Shown here: positions 14,349 to 21,886 of the stretch, piece by piece
How the letters are laid out: each line of letters begins with the position of its first letter
Position numbering within the stretch: the first letter of the stretch is position 1
Assembly (NCBI GenBank): GCA_009774245.1
Contig: VSNM01000058.1
Coordinates: forward strand, 1 to 36,825
Direction of reading: 5' to 3'
DNA: 36,825 nucleotides
DNA from: Lachnospiraceae bacterium
Lineage (GTDB): Bacteria; Bacillota; Clostridia; Lachnospirales; Lachnospiraceae
Translations under genes and position numbers: made by a program
Notes under the pieces: model-generated
The model's database searches: none
What the model was told of the DNA's origin: nothing
Seen by the model: only the letters and a program-made list of their open reading frames with translations

Positions 14349-14377
14349 ATAATATCATTGACTTTTAAATATTTCAA
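14349..14377 (-). promoter_or_regulatory. Promoter of the sigma4/alphaCTD-like gene, with inverted repeat
   Basis: On the minus strand TTGAAA (14372-14377) and TATTAT (14349-14354) are 17 bases apart. The inverted repeat TTGACTT (14358-14364) / AAGTCAA (14376-14382) overlaps the spacer and -35, a plausible operator for feedback control. Confidence 0.6.
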
Positions 14378-14432
14378 GTCAAATTAATCCGGTGCAGCGC
14401 TTCCTAAAATATATTTACCAGATAAAATAACA

Positions 14433-15629
14433 TTACCGGACAAGTGTATAAAGAATTTGTTCAGTCACCAGTACGGAATTGTCAACAACAAACGGAACAT
14501 ACAAATCAGGATTATATGATAATGCATTGTTGTTCCCTGAACGAAACAACAATAGGATTTTTTTACGGCATCCATCAATTTCTATAATCGCCCCCACACT
14601 CTCATCTTCCGGCGGAATCCAGAATTTAATGGCATGATTACTGTTGGTGATTTTGTGCAGTGCATTGAAAGTGTTTAACTCTGTTATACTGCGGCAGTAT
14701 ATTCCGGCATCTGAAACCTGAAATAAATGCACCCTGCCAAGTACGCGGTATACGCTGCTGTTCAATTCATTTTTTCCAGAGGCGGGGTTATTCTTTATGT
14801 ATTGGAATCCGGCCAGGAATGTATTGGCATCTGGCTCTGTTCCATATTGCTTTCTGAATTTCGCCATCGCTCTTTTGGCGATTTCCGGAAACGTAAAGTT
14901 CTTAAATACTTTTCCATCTATACCCAGTGTCTGCATATAGCACCGTAAAAAATTCTGGTCTTTGCTTTGATAAATACCCGCAAATGGAGTATATATAAAA
15001 CGGACACCATCTTTTTCCAGATTCAAATCCCCTAATGTTATCTTATTTCTGCTTAGCCTTACCTTCTTTGTCCTGTGATAAACAAACGTCGAAAAGCTTT
15101 GTCTGTTCTCTATTGTTTTGCCGTTGAGCACCTTTTCGGTAAAACAATCCACATTGATACATCTTATGAGCCTGTCAAGCCCTAATTGTGGTTCGCTTAT
15201 TCTTTTTCCGGAATTATCCCTGTCAGTCAGGATTTCTTCTGATTCCGTAGCTTCTGCATTAGAATCCGCAGCATACTGCCGGTTTTGCTCCAGGTTGTCC
15301 GCACTTCCGGGAAACCGCCTGGGATCAAACGAGGTACATACTGTCACATCTCCATTTTCACCCACAGTATAAGGCAGCTTTTGCGCCCCAGTTCCTGTTA
15401 CATCCTTATACCTGCAGCAATATTTGTCATGCATATATCCGTTATGTTCAGGATATATTTTTAAATCCTCACTGATTTTATAATAAAGTCCTGCGTCCGG
15501 ACGGCATGCACACCACATATATTCCTTTTTTCCGCTGTACCGGTTTCTGATCAGGACTCTCTGCTCCCTGCCGAGATATCCGGGATATAAATCCTTTCCA
15601 TCAGCCGTTATGAATTTTGTATTATACAC
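14433..15629 (-). CDS. Hypothetical protein with N-terminal Cys/His cluster (398 aa)
   Basis: The start is a GTG at 15629 with GAGGAT 7 bases upstream. The N-terminus has a CxC...H...H...CC arrangement (WCACRPDAGLYYK..., then PEHNGYMHDKYCCRY) that probably binds zinc; it is reminiscent of the DUF1173-type proteins of conjugative plasmids, but the match is weak. Residues ~105-150 are acidic and likely disordered. The C-terminal half (from ~IRCINVDCFTEKVL) looks like a mixed alpha/beta domain ending in IIEIDGCRKKILLLFRSG and could be a nuclease-like fold; no catalytic motif is clear. No membrane segment. Placed between a transcription regulator and an AAA/PDDEXK gene, each with its own control signals. 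Confidence 0.55.
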   Translation of the reverse strand: MYNTKFITADGKDLYPGYLGREQRVLIRNRYSGKKEYMWCACRPDAGLYYKISEDLKIYPEHNGYMHDKYCCRYKDVTGTGAQKLPYTVGENGDVTVCTSFDPRRFPGSADNLEQNRQYAADSNAEATESEEILTDRDNSGKRISEPQLGLDRLIRCINVDCFTEKVLNGKTIENRQSFSTFVYHRTKKVRLSRNKITLGDLNLEKDGVRFIYTPFAGIYQSKDQNFLRCYMQTLGIDGKVFKNFTFPEIAKRAMAKFRKQYGTEPDANTFLAGFQYIKNNPASGKNELNSSVYRVLGRVHLFQVSDAGIYCRSITELNTFNALHKITNSNHAIKFWIPPEDESVGAIIEIDGCRKKILLLFRSGNNNALSYNPDLYVPFVVDNSVLVTEQILYTLVR

Positions 15630-15689
15630 GAAATATCCTCTTTTATCATATTTTCATTCAAATGTCATAAAACATATCATTAACAGGAT

Positions 15690-15718
15690 CAGGGCAGGGA
15701 AAACGTTTCCCTGCCCTG
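15690..15718 (-). terminator. Hairpin after the AAA-ATPase-like/PDDEXK gene
   Basis: CAGGGCAGGGAAA (15690-15702) pairs perfectly with TTTCCCTGCCCTG (15706-15718). It starts 12 bases after the stop codon. The stem is strong, but only a loose T-rich stretch follows on the minus strand. Confidence 0.6.
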
Positions 15719-15729
15719 TATACCACTAC

Positions 15730-17466
15730 TTATCCAATCAGGCATTCTTTTCCCCTGAAAGCAAACCCATACTTTTTGATTTGCTCTGGGGAAAACCCGT
15801 CTGCAATCAGTTTGGCATCATACAGTTTCTCATCAATCTGGGAATGCGCGTTTGCAACGGTCTGCGCAAGATCTTTTTCTTTCAAGGGTTTATGCACCTT
15901 AAACTCAATAATGTACGCACAGTCTTTTTCCCTGTTCTTCGGTGTCAGCATGATATCATAGCGCCCAAAACCGCTTTCCCTATTTGACGTGATTTCAAAC
16001 CGTCCCGCCAGTTCAACCATCAGTCCCAGTACAAACCCGTGATAAAACCGTTCAGGCGCATCATCATCTGACGCATTTTTGGCAATATCAAAACTTGAAA
16101 AGCTGTACAGCGCAATTTTGTTCATAAACTCATTCATTCCGTCCATGTCATTTATAAGAAGCGCCTTAATAAAATTATTGTACGGCATTTCCGCATTGCC
16201 GCCAAACCAGTCGCTGACCATCTTGCGGAACATTCGTTTTGTTTCGAGGTTCGTGATGGTAAGCGTGTACCAGACATCACCTTCCGCTCCTACGCCTTCC
16301 TCATCCGTATCCAGTGTTCTCACTCTTAACACTTTCAGATATCCTGTCGCAAGCAGCAGGCTCCACACTGCATCCGCACTGCCGTTTAACTGATCAAACA
16401 CTATTTTTTCATCGATTTTTGCCTCAAAGCTTTTACCCTGAAGGAGATCTTCCATTATTTGTTTTATGCCTGGGTTTCCTTTCTGGATCAGCTGGTTTAC
16501 AAGTCCGTTTCCGCTTGTATTAGACCAATAGGTATCATATTTTCCTTTTTTCTTGATGAATGACACAATTGACCACGGATTGTAAATATCCGTAAAGGCC
16601 CCGAATGTAAATCCGTCATACCATTTCTTTACTTTCTCTTTCTGCTCTCCCAAGCCGGCATTTTCGAGCGATGTAAAGACCTCATCTTCCGTAAAGCCAA
16701 AAGAGGTCGCGTATTCATTAGAAGTCGTAGTTATGACATCAAGGTTATTCATTCCTGTGAAAATGCTTTCTCTTGCCACCCTTGTAATTCCTGTGATAAG
16801 CCCCCGCTCTAGATATTTGTTTGTTTTGAACGTGGAATTAAACAGGCCGCTGAAAAAGCTGACCGTTTCCTCCCAATGTCCCGAAATCCATGCATCCTGC
16901 ATCGGCGTATCATATTCATCCAGGATAATGATTACTTTCTGTCCGTAATAGCGCTGCATGAAACCAGCCATTGAATGAATAGCATCAGCTGCCAGTTCCG
17001 CATTCATTCCAATTTTGATATCCTTATAATACATACGTTCATTTTCACTAAACAAATCTTTTGATAGTAAATAACTGTTTTTCTCATATAAATCAGCAAT
17101 TACCTTTGTTATCTTAAAAATCATTTCCTTATATGATGCTGCCTTGACATTTGCAAAGCTTAAAAAGATCACCGGATAAGTACCCTGCAGCTTCCTATAC
17201 TGATACTCCCCGTCAGGAGATTTTTCCTCCCATATGGACAATCCTTCAAACAGGTCGCCCCTGTCCTTGTACTTGTTTGAGAAAAAACACTCCGTCATGC
17301 TCATGTTCAGTGTCTTCCCAAACCTGCGCGGACGTGTGATTAAGGTCACTTTATCTGCGTATTCCCACCATTCCCTGATAAAATCCGTCTTGTCAATATA
17401 AAATATATGCTGGGTTCTCACTTCCTCAAAGTCCTGGTAGCCAAGCCCTGCCCTGTTTTCATTCAT
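15730..17466 (-). CDS. AAA-ATPase-like / PDDEXK nuclease fusion protein
   Basis: This 578-residue protein is the common 'AAA-ATPase_like' (PF09820) plus PDDEXK (PF08011) architecture. N-terminal hallmarks are DFEEVR, FYIDKTDFI and the P-loop RPRRFGKT (45-52), with Walker B VIIILDEYDTPM (~178-189). The C-terminus carries GRYDIMLTPKNR and YIIEFKVHK, the D...ExK nuclease signature, followed by the usual QI..KLYDAKLIADG ending. These proteins are numerous in Bacteroidetes and Clostridia, in many copies per genome; their role is unknown, with mobile DNA or defence suspected. Start at 17466 is preceded by GGAGGG; an upstream in-frame ATG at 17493 lacks an RBS. Promoter 17527-17555 and hairpin 15690-15718 make it a single-gene unit. 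Confidence 0.88.
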   Translation of the reverse strand: MNENRAGLGYQDFEEVRTQHIFYIDKTDFIREWWEYADKVTLITRPRRFGKTLNMSMTECFFSNKYKDRGDLFEGLSIWEEKSPDGEYQYRKLQGTYPVIFLSFANVKAASYKEMIFKITKVIADLYEKNSYLLSKDLFSENERMYYKDIKIGMNAELAADAIHSMAGFMQRYYGQKVIIILDEYDTPMQDAWISGHWEETVSFFSGLFNSTFKTNKYLERGLITGITRVARESIFTGMNNLDVITTTSNEYATSFGFTEDEVFTSLENAGLGEQKEKVKKWYDGFTFGAFTDIYNPWSIVSFIKKKGKYDTYWSNTSGNGLVNQLIQKGNPGIKQIMEDLLQGKSFEAKIDEKIVFDQLNGSADAVWSLLLATGYLKVLRVRTLDTDEEGVGAEGDVWYTLTITNLETKRMFRKMVSDWFGGNAEMPYNNFIKALLINDMDGMNEFMNKIALYSFSSFDIAKNASDDDAPERFYHGFVLGLMVELAGRFEITSNRESGFGRYDIMLTPKNREKDCAYIIEFKVHKPLKEKDLAQTVANAHSQIDEKLYDAKLIADGFSPEQIKKYGFAFRGKECLIG

Positions 17467-17526
17467 ATGCCACCCTCCTCTGTCTGAAATCACTTATTTT
17501 CGTGTTTTTAGTATGCTCCTGTTATC

Positions 17527-17555
17527 AGTATACACGATACAGGCTTTTTTCACAA
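17527..17555 (-). promoter_or_regulatory. Promoter of the AAA-ATPase-like/PDDEXK gene
   Basis: On the minus strand TTGTGA (17550-17555) and TATACT (17527-17532) are 17 bases apart. It lies between the end of the 53-residue gene and the ATG at 17466. Confidence 0.65.
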
Positions 17556-17567
17556 CATAAGGATTAC

Positions 17568-17729
17568 TTAATGGCTGCGCTTATAGTCATCGGCCCATGA
17601 CATAAGAGATTTTGCGTCCCTTAGCGTTATTAAATTTTCCATTTGTATTCCATTTATGAAGTCGTTAATGTCCTGCAAGGATCTGTCCGCATACCCGGTT
17701 ATAATTTTTTGTTTGATTATTTCTTCCAT
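17568..17729 (-). CDS. Small hypothetical protein (53 aa)
   Basis: ATG at 17729 with GGAGG 12 bases upstream; the frame encodes an amphipathic, probably helical protein (MEEIIKQKIITGYADRSLQD... ending SLMSWADDYKRSH). It lies between the primase terminator and the PDDEXK promoter, so it may be a unit of its own. Not recognised. The length, RBS and natural amino-acid composition make it a likely real gene. Confidence 0.55.
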   Translation of the reverse strand: MEEIIKQKIITGYADRSLQDINDFINGIQMENLITLRDAKSLMSWADDYKRSH

Positions 17730-17804
17730 ATTATATATGTACCTCCGTTTCTATTAAATTGAAAGCCTGTTTTAACAGGGGAATGATTTTCTCCCCATGT
17801 ACGT

Positions 17805-17842
17805 AAAAACAGAACAGTTCTGCAACAAACCGTTCTGTTTTT
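17805..17842 (-). terminator. Intrinsic terminator of the primase-polymerase gene
   Basis: AAAAACAGAAC (17805-17815) and GTTCTGTTTTT (17832-17842) form an 11-bp stem with a 16-base loop. Read on the minus strand it ends in CTGTTTTTA, 18 bases after the stop codon. Confidence 0.75.
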
Positions 17843-17859
17843 ATATATCTATGTCATTT

Positions 17860-18774
17860 TTACGATATCTCCACCCTGGTCATCGCACGCATACAGCTGT
17901 ACATCAACATAGGGATTCCATTACGGTATTCGTCATGCTTGATCCTGTGCGGAATCACGTCCGACACCACCGTATATAAGATGCGCACCTTTTCCGGCGG
18001 CAGATATTCCTGTTTATTGTATCTTGTGGTGCTCAGCAGCAGATCCAGGTTATGCATGTAAAACCCTATCACGCCAAACTCATATGCGGAGTTATCGTTT
18101 TTAAAATCGGCCGGCGTTTTCCCGTAGACAGCCTTTTTCAGGGTTGCTGCAATCGCTTTTCCATATACAATTTCGCTGAGTCCGGGAATGCTGTCCGTGG
18201 CCATTTCCGTATTAATGGAAAGCTTTTTTGTCCCCGCTATGCTGTCAAAAAGTTCGTCCACTTTCGATGCATCCTGAAAAACACACTGATCCGTAGGTCG
18301 TAACGTCATTCCCGTAAATGTGACATAATGTGTGAGCAGGAATTCATAATATCCGTTTTCTTCCCTTACTGCAGGTTTGCTCATCAGTATTTCCTCATAT
18401 TTTGTTGACGGCTTGTGAAATATAAGGTGGAACCCCTTTCCTGACATCGACAATTCGCCATACATATATGGCAGTGTTAACAGATTGTCCCTGATTTCCG
18501 GGGGACATTTGGGTTCAATATCCAGCACGACAAAATCATCGAGCGCCTGATTTAAGCTGTAGGTTGCATTGGTCGCATTAGGAAGAATATTCCTGACATC
18601 GTACAGATCGACGAGCGGCATATTCCCATCCTTAAATGAAGCACCGACGATTTTACCCTGTGACCTTAATACATTCATGTCAATGGGCTTCTTTTTTGAA
18701 GTGGATACAGTCCAGCGTCTGTTGCTGGCGATGGTCTGTATGAAATGGTTGTGTATAAAAAAATCCAGGTTAAT
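17860..18774 (-). CDS. Archaeo-eukaryotic primase-polymerase (PrimPol), AUU start
   Basis: The protein shows the AEP catalytic signature. Numbered from the upstream start: VVLDIEP (D85, E87), SMSGKGFHLIF (109-119, with the sxH histidine H116) and YYEFL (E144) followed by YVTFTGM (150-156), the YVT(F/L)TG pattern of primase-polymerases on plasmids and phages (NrS-1-like). The first in-frame ATG (18678) has no RBS and lies inside the fold: 32 codons upstream in the same frame read ...TIASNRRWTVSTSKKKPID, the KKP element normally N-terminal in these enzymes. GGGAGG at 18783-18788 is 8 bases before an ATT codon at 18774-18772; CTG at 18768 is the alternative. The length is then 304 residues. No helicase domain is fused; the UvrD gene is two genes upstream. 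Confidence 0.75.
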   Translation of the reverse strand: MNLDFFIHNHFIQTIASNRRWTVSTSKKKPIDMNVLRSQGKIVGASFKDGNMPLVDLYDVRNILPNATNATYSLNQALDDFVVLDIEPKCPPEIRDNLLTLPYMYGELSMSGKGFHLIFHKPSTKYEEILMSKPAVREENGYYEFLLTHYVTFTGMTLRPTDQCVFQDASKVDELFDSIAGTKKLSINTEMATDSIPGLSEIVYGKAIAATLKKAVYGKTPADFKNDNSAYEFGVIGFYMHNLDLLLSTTRYNKQEYLPPEKVRILYTVVSDVIPHRIKHDEYRNGIPMLMYSCMRAMTRVEIS

Positions 18775-18782
18775 GTTTTACG

Positions 18783-18788
18783 CCTCCC
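18783..18788 (-). promoter_or_regulatory. Ribosome binding site indicating an AUU start
   Basis: GGGAGG on the minus strand is followed by CGTAAAAC and then ATT. The in-frame TAA at 18778-18780 blocks any earlier start. No ATG, GTG or TTG occurs between this RBS and the ATG at 18678, 95 bases away, so initiation must use ATT (spacing 8) or CTG (spacing 14). Confidence 0.6.
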
Positions 18789-18871
18789 TTTTATTGCAGG
18801 TCTGACAGACTCAGATCCCTGTTTCTTATCATATATTAAAAGATTACATATGAAAATACCAAAAACAGGAA

Positions 18872-18914
18872 ATACAGCTATTGCATGACAGATAATGTCA
18901 TGCAATAGCTGTAT
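18872..18914 (-). terminator. Strong terminator at the end of the MoxR...MazF operon
   Basis: A 17-bp perfect stem (ACAGCTATTGCATGACA, 18874-18890, with its complement at 18896-18912), extended by two A-T pairs, encloses the 5-base loop GATAA. On the minus strand TGTATTTCCTGTTTTTGG follows. It begins 2 bases after the MazF stop codon. Confidence 0.8.
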
Positions 18915-18916
18915 GA

Positions 18917-19267
18917 TTAAAACAGCGTCTGCTTCACTGCTGTTTCAATCTCCTTTAGTTCATCGCTGCTGACCTTTCCATAACACGATTCAAGCCTGCA
19001 TTTGTCAACGGTGTGTATCTGCGAACATAGTGCAATGTGCTCACGGTACTTCTTCCCCCTGCTTTTTCTGAAAAACGACATATCGCTGATCTTAACCGAA
19101 TGCGGACGTTTCCTGTCTTTTGAACTGACATATACAATTTTTACAGTCCCTTCCGTCTGCAGGCTCTCGCTGCTGCTGATCACAATCCCCGGACGGTCTG
19201 ACCAGAGCTCGTGGCCTGTCGGCACCCCGTTCTGCGATATGTGGTAGATTTCGCCTGTCTCAATCAT
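18917..19267 (-). CDS. MazF/PemK family toxin-like protein
   Basis: From the ATG at 19267 the 116-residue protein follows the MazF/PemK plan: an opening strand MIETGEIYHISQN, LWSDRPGIVISSS (the family's RP.(I/L)V(I/L) element, R25-P26), a VKIVYVSSKDRKRPHSV strand pair, a segment ALCSQIHTVDKCRLES (the Q.R.(I/V)D..RL-type site) and a C-terminal helix. Family members are ribosome-independent mRNA endonucleases. There is no upstream MazE/PemI-like antitoxin. Instead the start codon overlaps the stop of the UvrD-type helicase (ATGA), and the gene is the last of a six-gene operon. A longer in-frame opening at 19336 lies inside the helicase gene and is not favoured. Toxicity is not shown. Confidence 0.75.
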   Translation of the reverse strand: MIETGEIYHISQNGVPTGHELWSDRPGIVISSSESLQTEGTVKIVYVSSKDRKRPHSVKISDMSFFRKSRGKKYREHIALCSQIHTVDKCRLESCYGKVSSDELKEIETAVKQTLF

Positions 19268-21852
19268 GCCGTCTCCCCCATTTCGTTTACGATTGTTTCC
19301 GTGTTTCCGCTGTCCGGTGCGGATTTGCTGGCGCATATTGCCTCATATGCCGTCCTGATATTGCTTGACTGTTTATGCGCATTATACGCAAGGATATACT
19401 CCGACTGCCTTGCCCGCGTAAGTCCGACATAGTACATGCGCTTTGTTTCCTCCATGGCTGAATCATGTTCGTTGTAGAGCAGGATCACATTATCAAATTC
19501 AAGCCCCTTGGCGCTGTGGATGGTGCTTGCCACAAAATTATAATGGCTTATGTCCTGTTCTTTTTTCTGCTGGTTCCTCATGCTTGTCAGCCTCAGCTTC
19601 AATGCATTTTTCTCTATCTCATAGTCAATAAGCGTCTGGAATGCATAATCATTAAAATCCTTCATTATGATCAGGCCGTTCTGCAGCATCAGGTCCTTTG
19701 CCATAAGTTCATCCCTGTTTTTCGTCATCCATTCCGTAAGGCTCTTTTTCAGTGCCGCGTCAGCATTGTCGTTGTATACGCCGATCTTCTCCCTGTTTCC
19801 GATGATGTGGCGCATTATTTCCACGGACGCGTCATTTCCCGCCCTGTGTGTATAGTCGTGCCCCATCAGGCGTATGTACTTCGAGAAAAATGTCTGCTGG
19901 TAGTTCTTTGCGGGCACAATATTGATGAATGAAGCCTGTGGGAACATGATTTTGATAATGTCCTCAAAATTCTTAAGGTCGCTCCTCCTGTACGCAAGGA
20001 ATGTCACCTGCTCATTATTTCCGAGCTTTTCCGCAATCCAGTCCTTTATTTCCAGCAGCATGCCTGGCAGGTATTCTTTCAATTTGCTGATACCGGGAAG
20101 GCTGCTGTATGTGACCTTCACATCATCATCAAAGGGCCTTGTATTAAAATCATTGGCATGGAGCTGGATTCTGGCATACTGGTTTGCCTCAATGTTTGTG
20201 AGGATCAGGTTCGCAAAGTCCAGGATATTCTGGTTTGACCTGTAGTTTGTCTGCAGCTGCATGCATTCAAATACCCCGCTCATTTCAAGGCAGTTGAGCG
20301 CTTTCGGGTTTGATGCCCTGAACTCATAGAGTGTCTGTGAACAGTCTCCCACAAGGTACAGGCTCGCCTTATGCTTAATTACATAATTGATAATATAAAT
20401 AAACTCAAAAATGGAATTATCCTGTACTTCATCCATGATGAGGTGCCTGCACAATGATGCGGGCTCCACCAGGCGGTCTGCCGCATGGTAACAGATGATT
20501 GATTCCAGTTCAAGCGTTGTCTGCCGTATGCTGTCAAGCAGGTTAACCAGTTCCTCAAACCAGCTTCCGGCAATGTCAGACAGCGCCACAAGGCCGGCAT
20601 TTGTATTTTCCTTCATTTTTTCAAACGCCCTGATGACATCCTGCGCAACCGGGTTCTGTTCCATAATCCCATTGTCCGCCTGCAGCACATTGATGATCGT
20701 ATCCGGGGTTGAAAGATTGTGCGCGTAATTTGCCGAATAGATGTCATGAATCATGGATGCAATGGTCTGTGATTTCACGTCGGGCGCAATTTCACTGATA
20801 TGGTTTGCCGCTGCATTGGTAAAAGACAGTACTGTTACGGTTTTCAGGTCTACCCCGCACTGCCGCAAATACTTCAGCCTGCTGTTGATCACCGTGGACT
20901 TTCCTGTCCCGGCTCCCGCCTGCACGATGCAGCATGGCTCCGGGGACGTAATTGCAGTTATCTGCTCCGGAGAAAAACTGATATCAGAACCCGTATATGG
21001 CACCGGCGTGAATGTGGCAATATCCGGCTTGATCGTTTCAAGCATCTCCAGTTTCGCATTCAGCAGCATGTTCAGGTTGGCATTTGCTGCATCCTCCAGC
21101 GCTCCGGGATACCCATTCTGGATACTGTTGTAGACATACTTGTAATCAGTGAGGTTTACTGAGTAATTGTCCAGCATCCTGCAGAAGGTGACAATGATAT
21201 CCTTGTCAGTCCCTGTTTCCAGCATTGCATTCATGATCTGGGGTATTCCCTCGTCCCACAGCTCTGCTGTCGCCTGAACCAGGTCATACACCGTCAGTTT
21301 ATTTACATATTCATTGACCATGTTGACATCAATGTCCGGGGACTGCGCTGTTATAAAATCAATATCAATAAAAAATGATGAAGTTACGGACATTTCATAT
21401 TTCCCATACTCGTTTCTGCATATGATCCCGATATCATAGGAACAGTAAGTGCTCTTACCCTTCTTTTCAAGGTCAGTGGCAAGAATCATATAGTCCATTG
21501 TCAGCGACAGATAATACCTCTGTTCCTCCGGAACCGTGTCCGGCGAAATGCATTCCGCGTTACCCGGCAGTTCGTCATATTCCAGCCTGTCCTGTATGTA
21601 CAGGCTTAACGGCAGGACTTCAAATGTCGAAGTCCCTGTCGTGACGGTCACTTTCTTATATGGATACGCAATCGGGGGTTTTACCACTTTTGTCCTGTCA
21701 ATGCATGGAAGCAGGGCGCCGTTTAAAAGTCCGCGTTTTTTGCCTGATCCCGTCAGTGATTTGCTGAAAAACTGCGGCGACACGATTTTCTTTTTCTGCG
21801 AGAATATACTCGCTGCTCCTATCTGTTCATTTTCATTTAAGATGATTGGCAT
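19264..21852 (-). CDS. UvrD/Rep-type superfamily 1 helicase with a novel N-terminal region
   Basis: Residues ~293-862 carry the SF1A helicase motifs: Q-motif FSPEQ (293-297), Walker A AGAGTGKST (312-320), Ia SFTNAAANH (343-351), II DEVQD (474-478), III GDCSQTLYEFR (502-512), IV TNYRSN (535-540), V STIHSAKGLEFD (776-787) and VI YYVGLTRAR (807-815). All key residues are present, so it should be an active 3'-5' DNA translocase. The first ~290 residues are not part of the UvrD core; they contain beta-rich segments (VTVTTGTSTFEVLPLSLYI, SSFFIDIDFI) with no recognised domain. The RBS is AAAGGA, 34 bases after the ClpA-like gene; its last codon overlaps the MazF-like start. Probable role in element replication or repair. 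Confidence 0.85.
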   Translation of the reverse strand: MPIILNENEQIGAASIFSQKKKIVSPQFFSKSLTGSGKKRGLLNGALLPCIDRTKVVKPPIAYPYKKVTVTTGTSTFEVLPLSLYIQDRLEYDELPGNAECISPDTVPEEQRYYLSLTMDYMILATDLEKKGKSTYCSYDIGIICRNEYGKYEMSVTSSFFIDIDFITAQSPDIDVNMVNEYVNKLTVYDLVQATAELWDEGIPQIMNAMLETGTDKDIIVTFCRMLDNYSVNLTDYKYVYNSIQNGYPGALEDAANANLNMLLNAKLEMLETIKPDIATFTPVPYTGSDISFSPEQITAITSPEPCCIVQAGAGTGKSTVINSRLKYLRQCGVDLKTVTVLSFTNAAANHISEIAPDVKSQTIASMIHDIYSANYAHNLSTPDTIINVLQADNGIMEQNPVAQDVIRAFEKMKENTNAGLVALSDIAGSWFEELVNLLDSIRQTTLELESIICYHAADRLVEPASLCRHLIMDEVQDNSIFEFIYIINYVIKHKASLYLVGDCSQTLYEFRASNPKALNCLEMSGVFECMQLQTNYRSNQNILDFANLILTNIEANQYARIQLHANDFNTRPFDDDVKVTYSSLPGISKLKEYLPGMLLEIKDWIAEKLGNNEQVTFLAYRRSDLKNFEDIIKIMFPQASFINIVPAKNYQQTFFSKYIRLMGHDYTHRAGNDASVEIMRHIIGNREKIGVYNDNADAALKKSLTEWMTKNRDELMAKDLMLQNGLIIMKDFNDYAFQTLIDYEIEKNALKLRLTSMRNQQKKEQDISHYNFVASTIHSAKGLEFDNVILLYNEHDSAMEETKRMYYVGLTRARQSEYILAYNAHKQSSNIRTAYEAICASKSAPDSGNTETIVNEMGETA

Positions 21853-21886
21853 GTTCGTTTATCCTTTCTTTGGATTTTGGGCTGTT

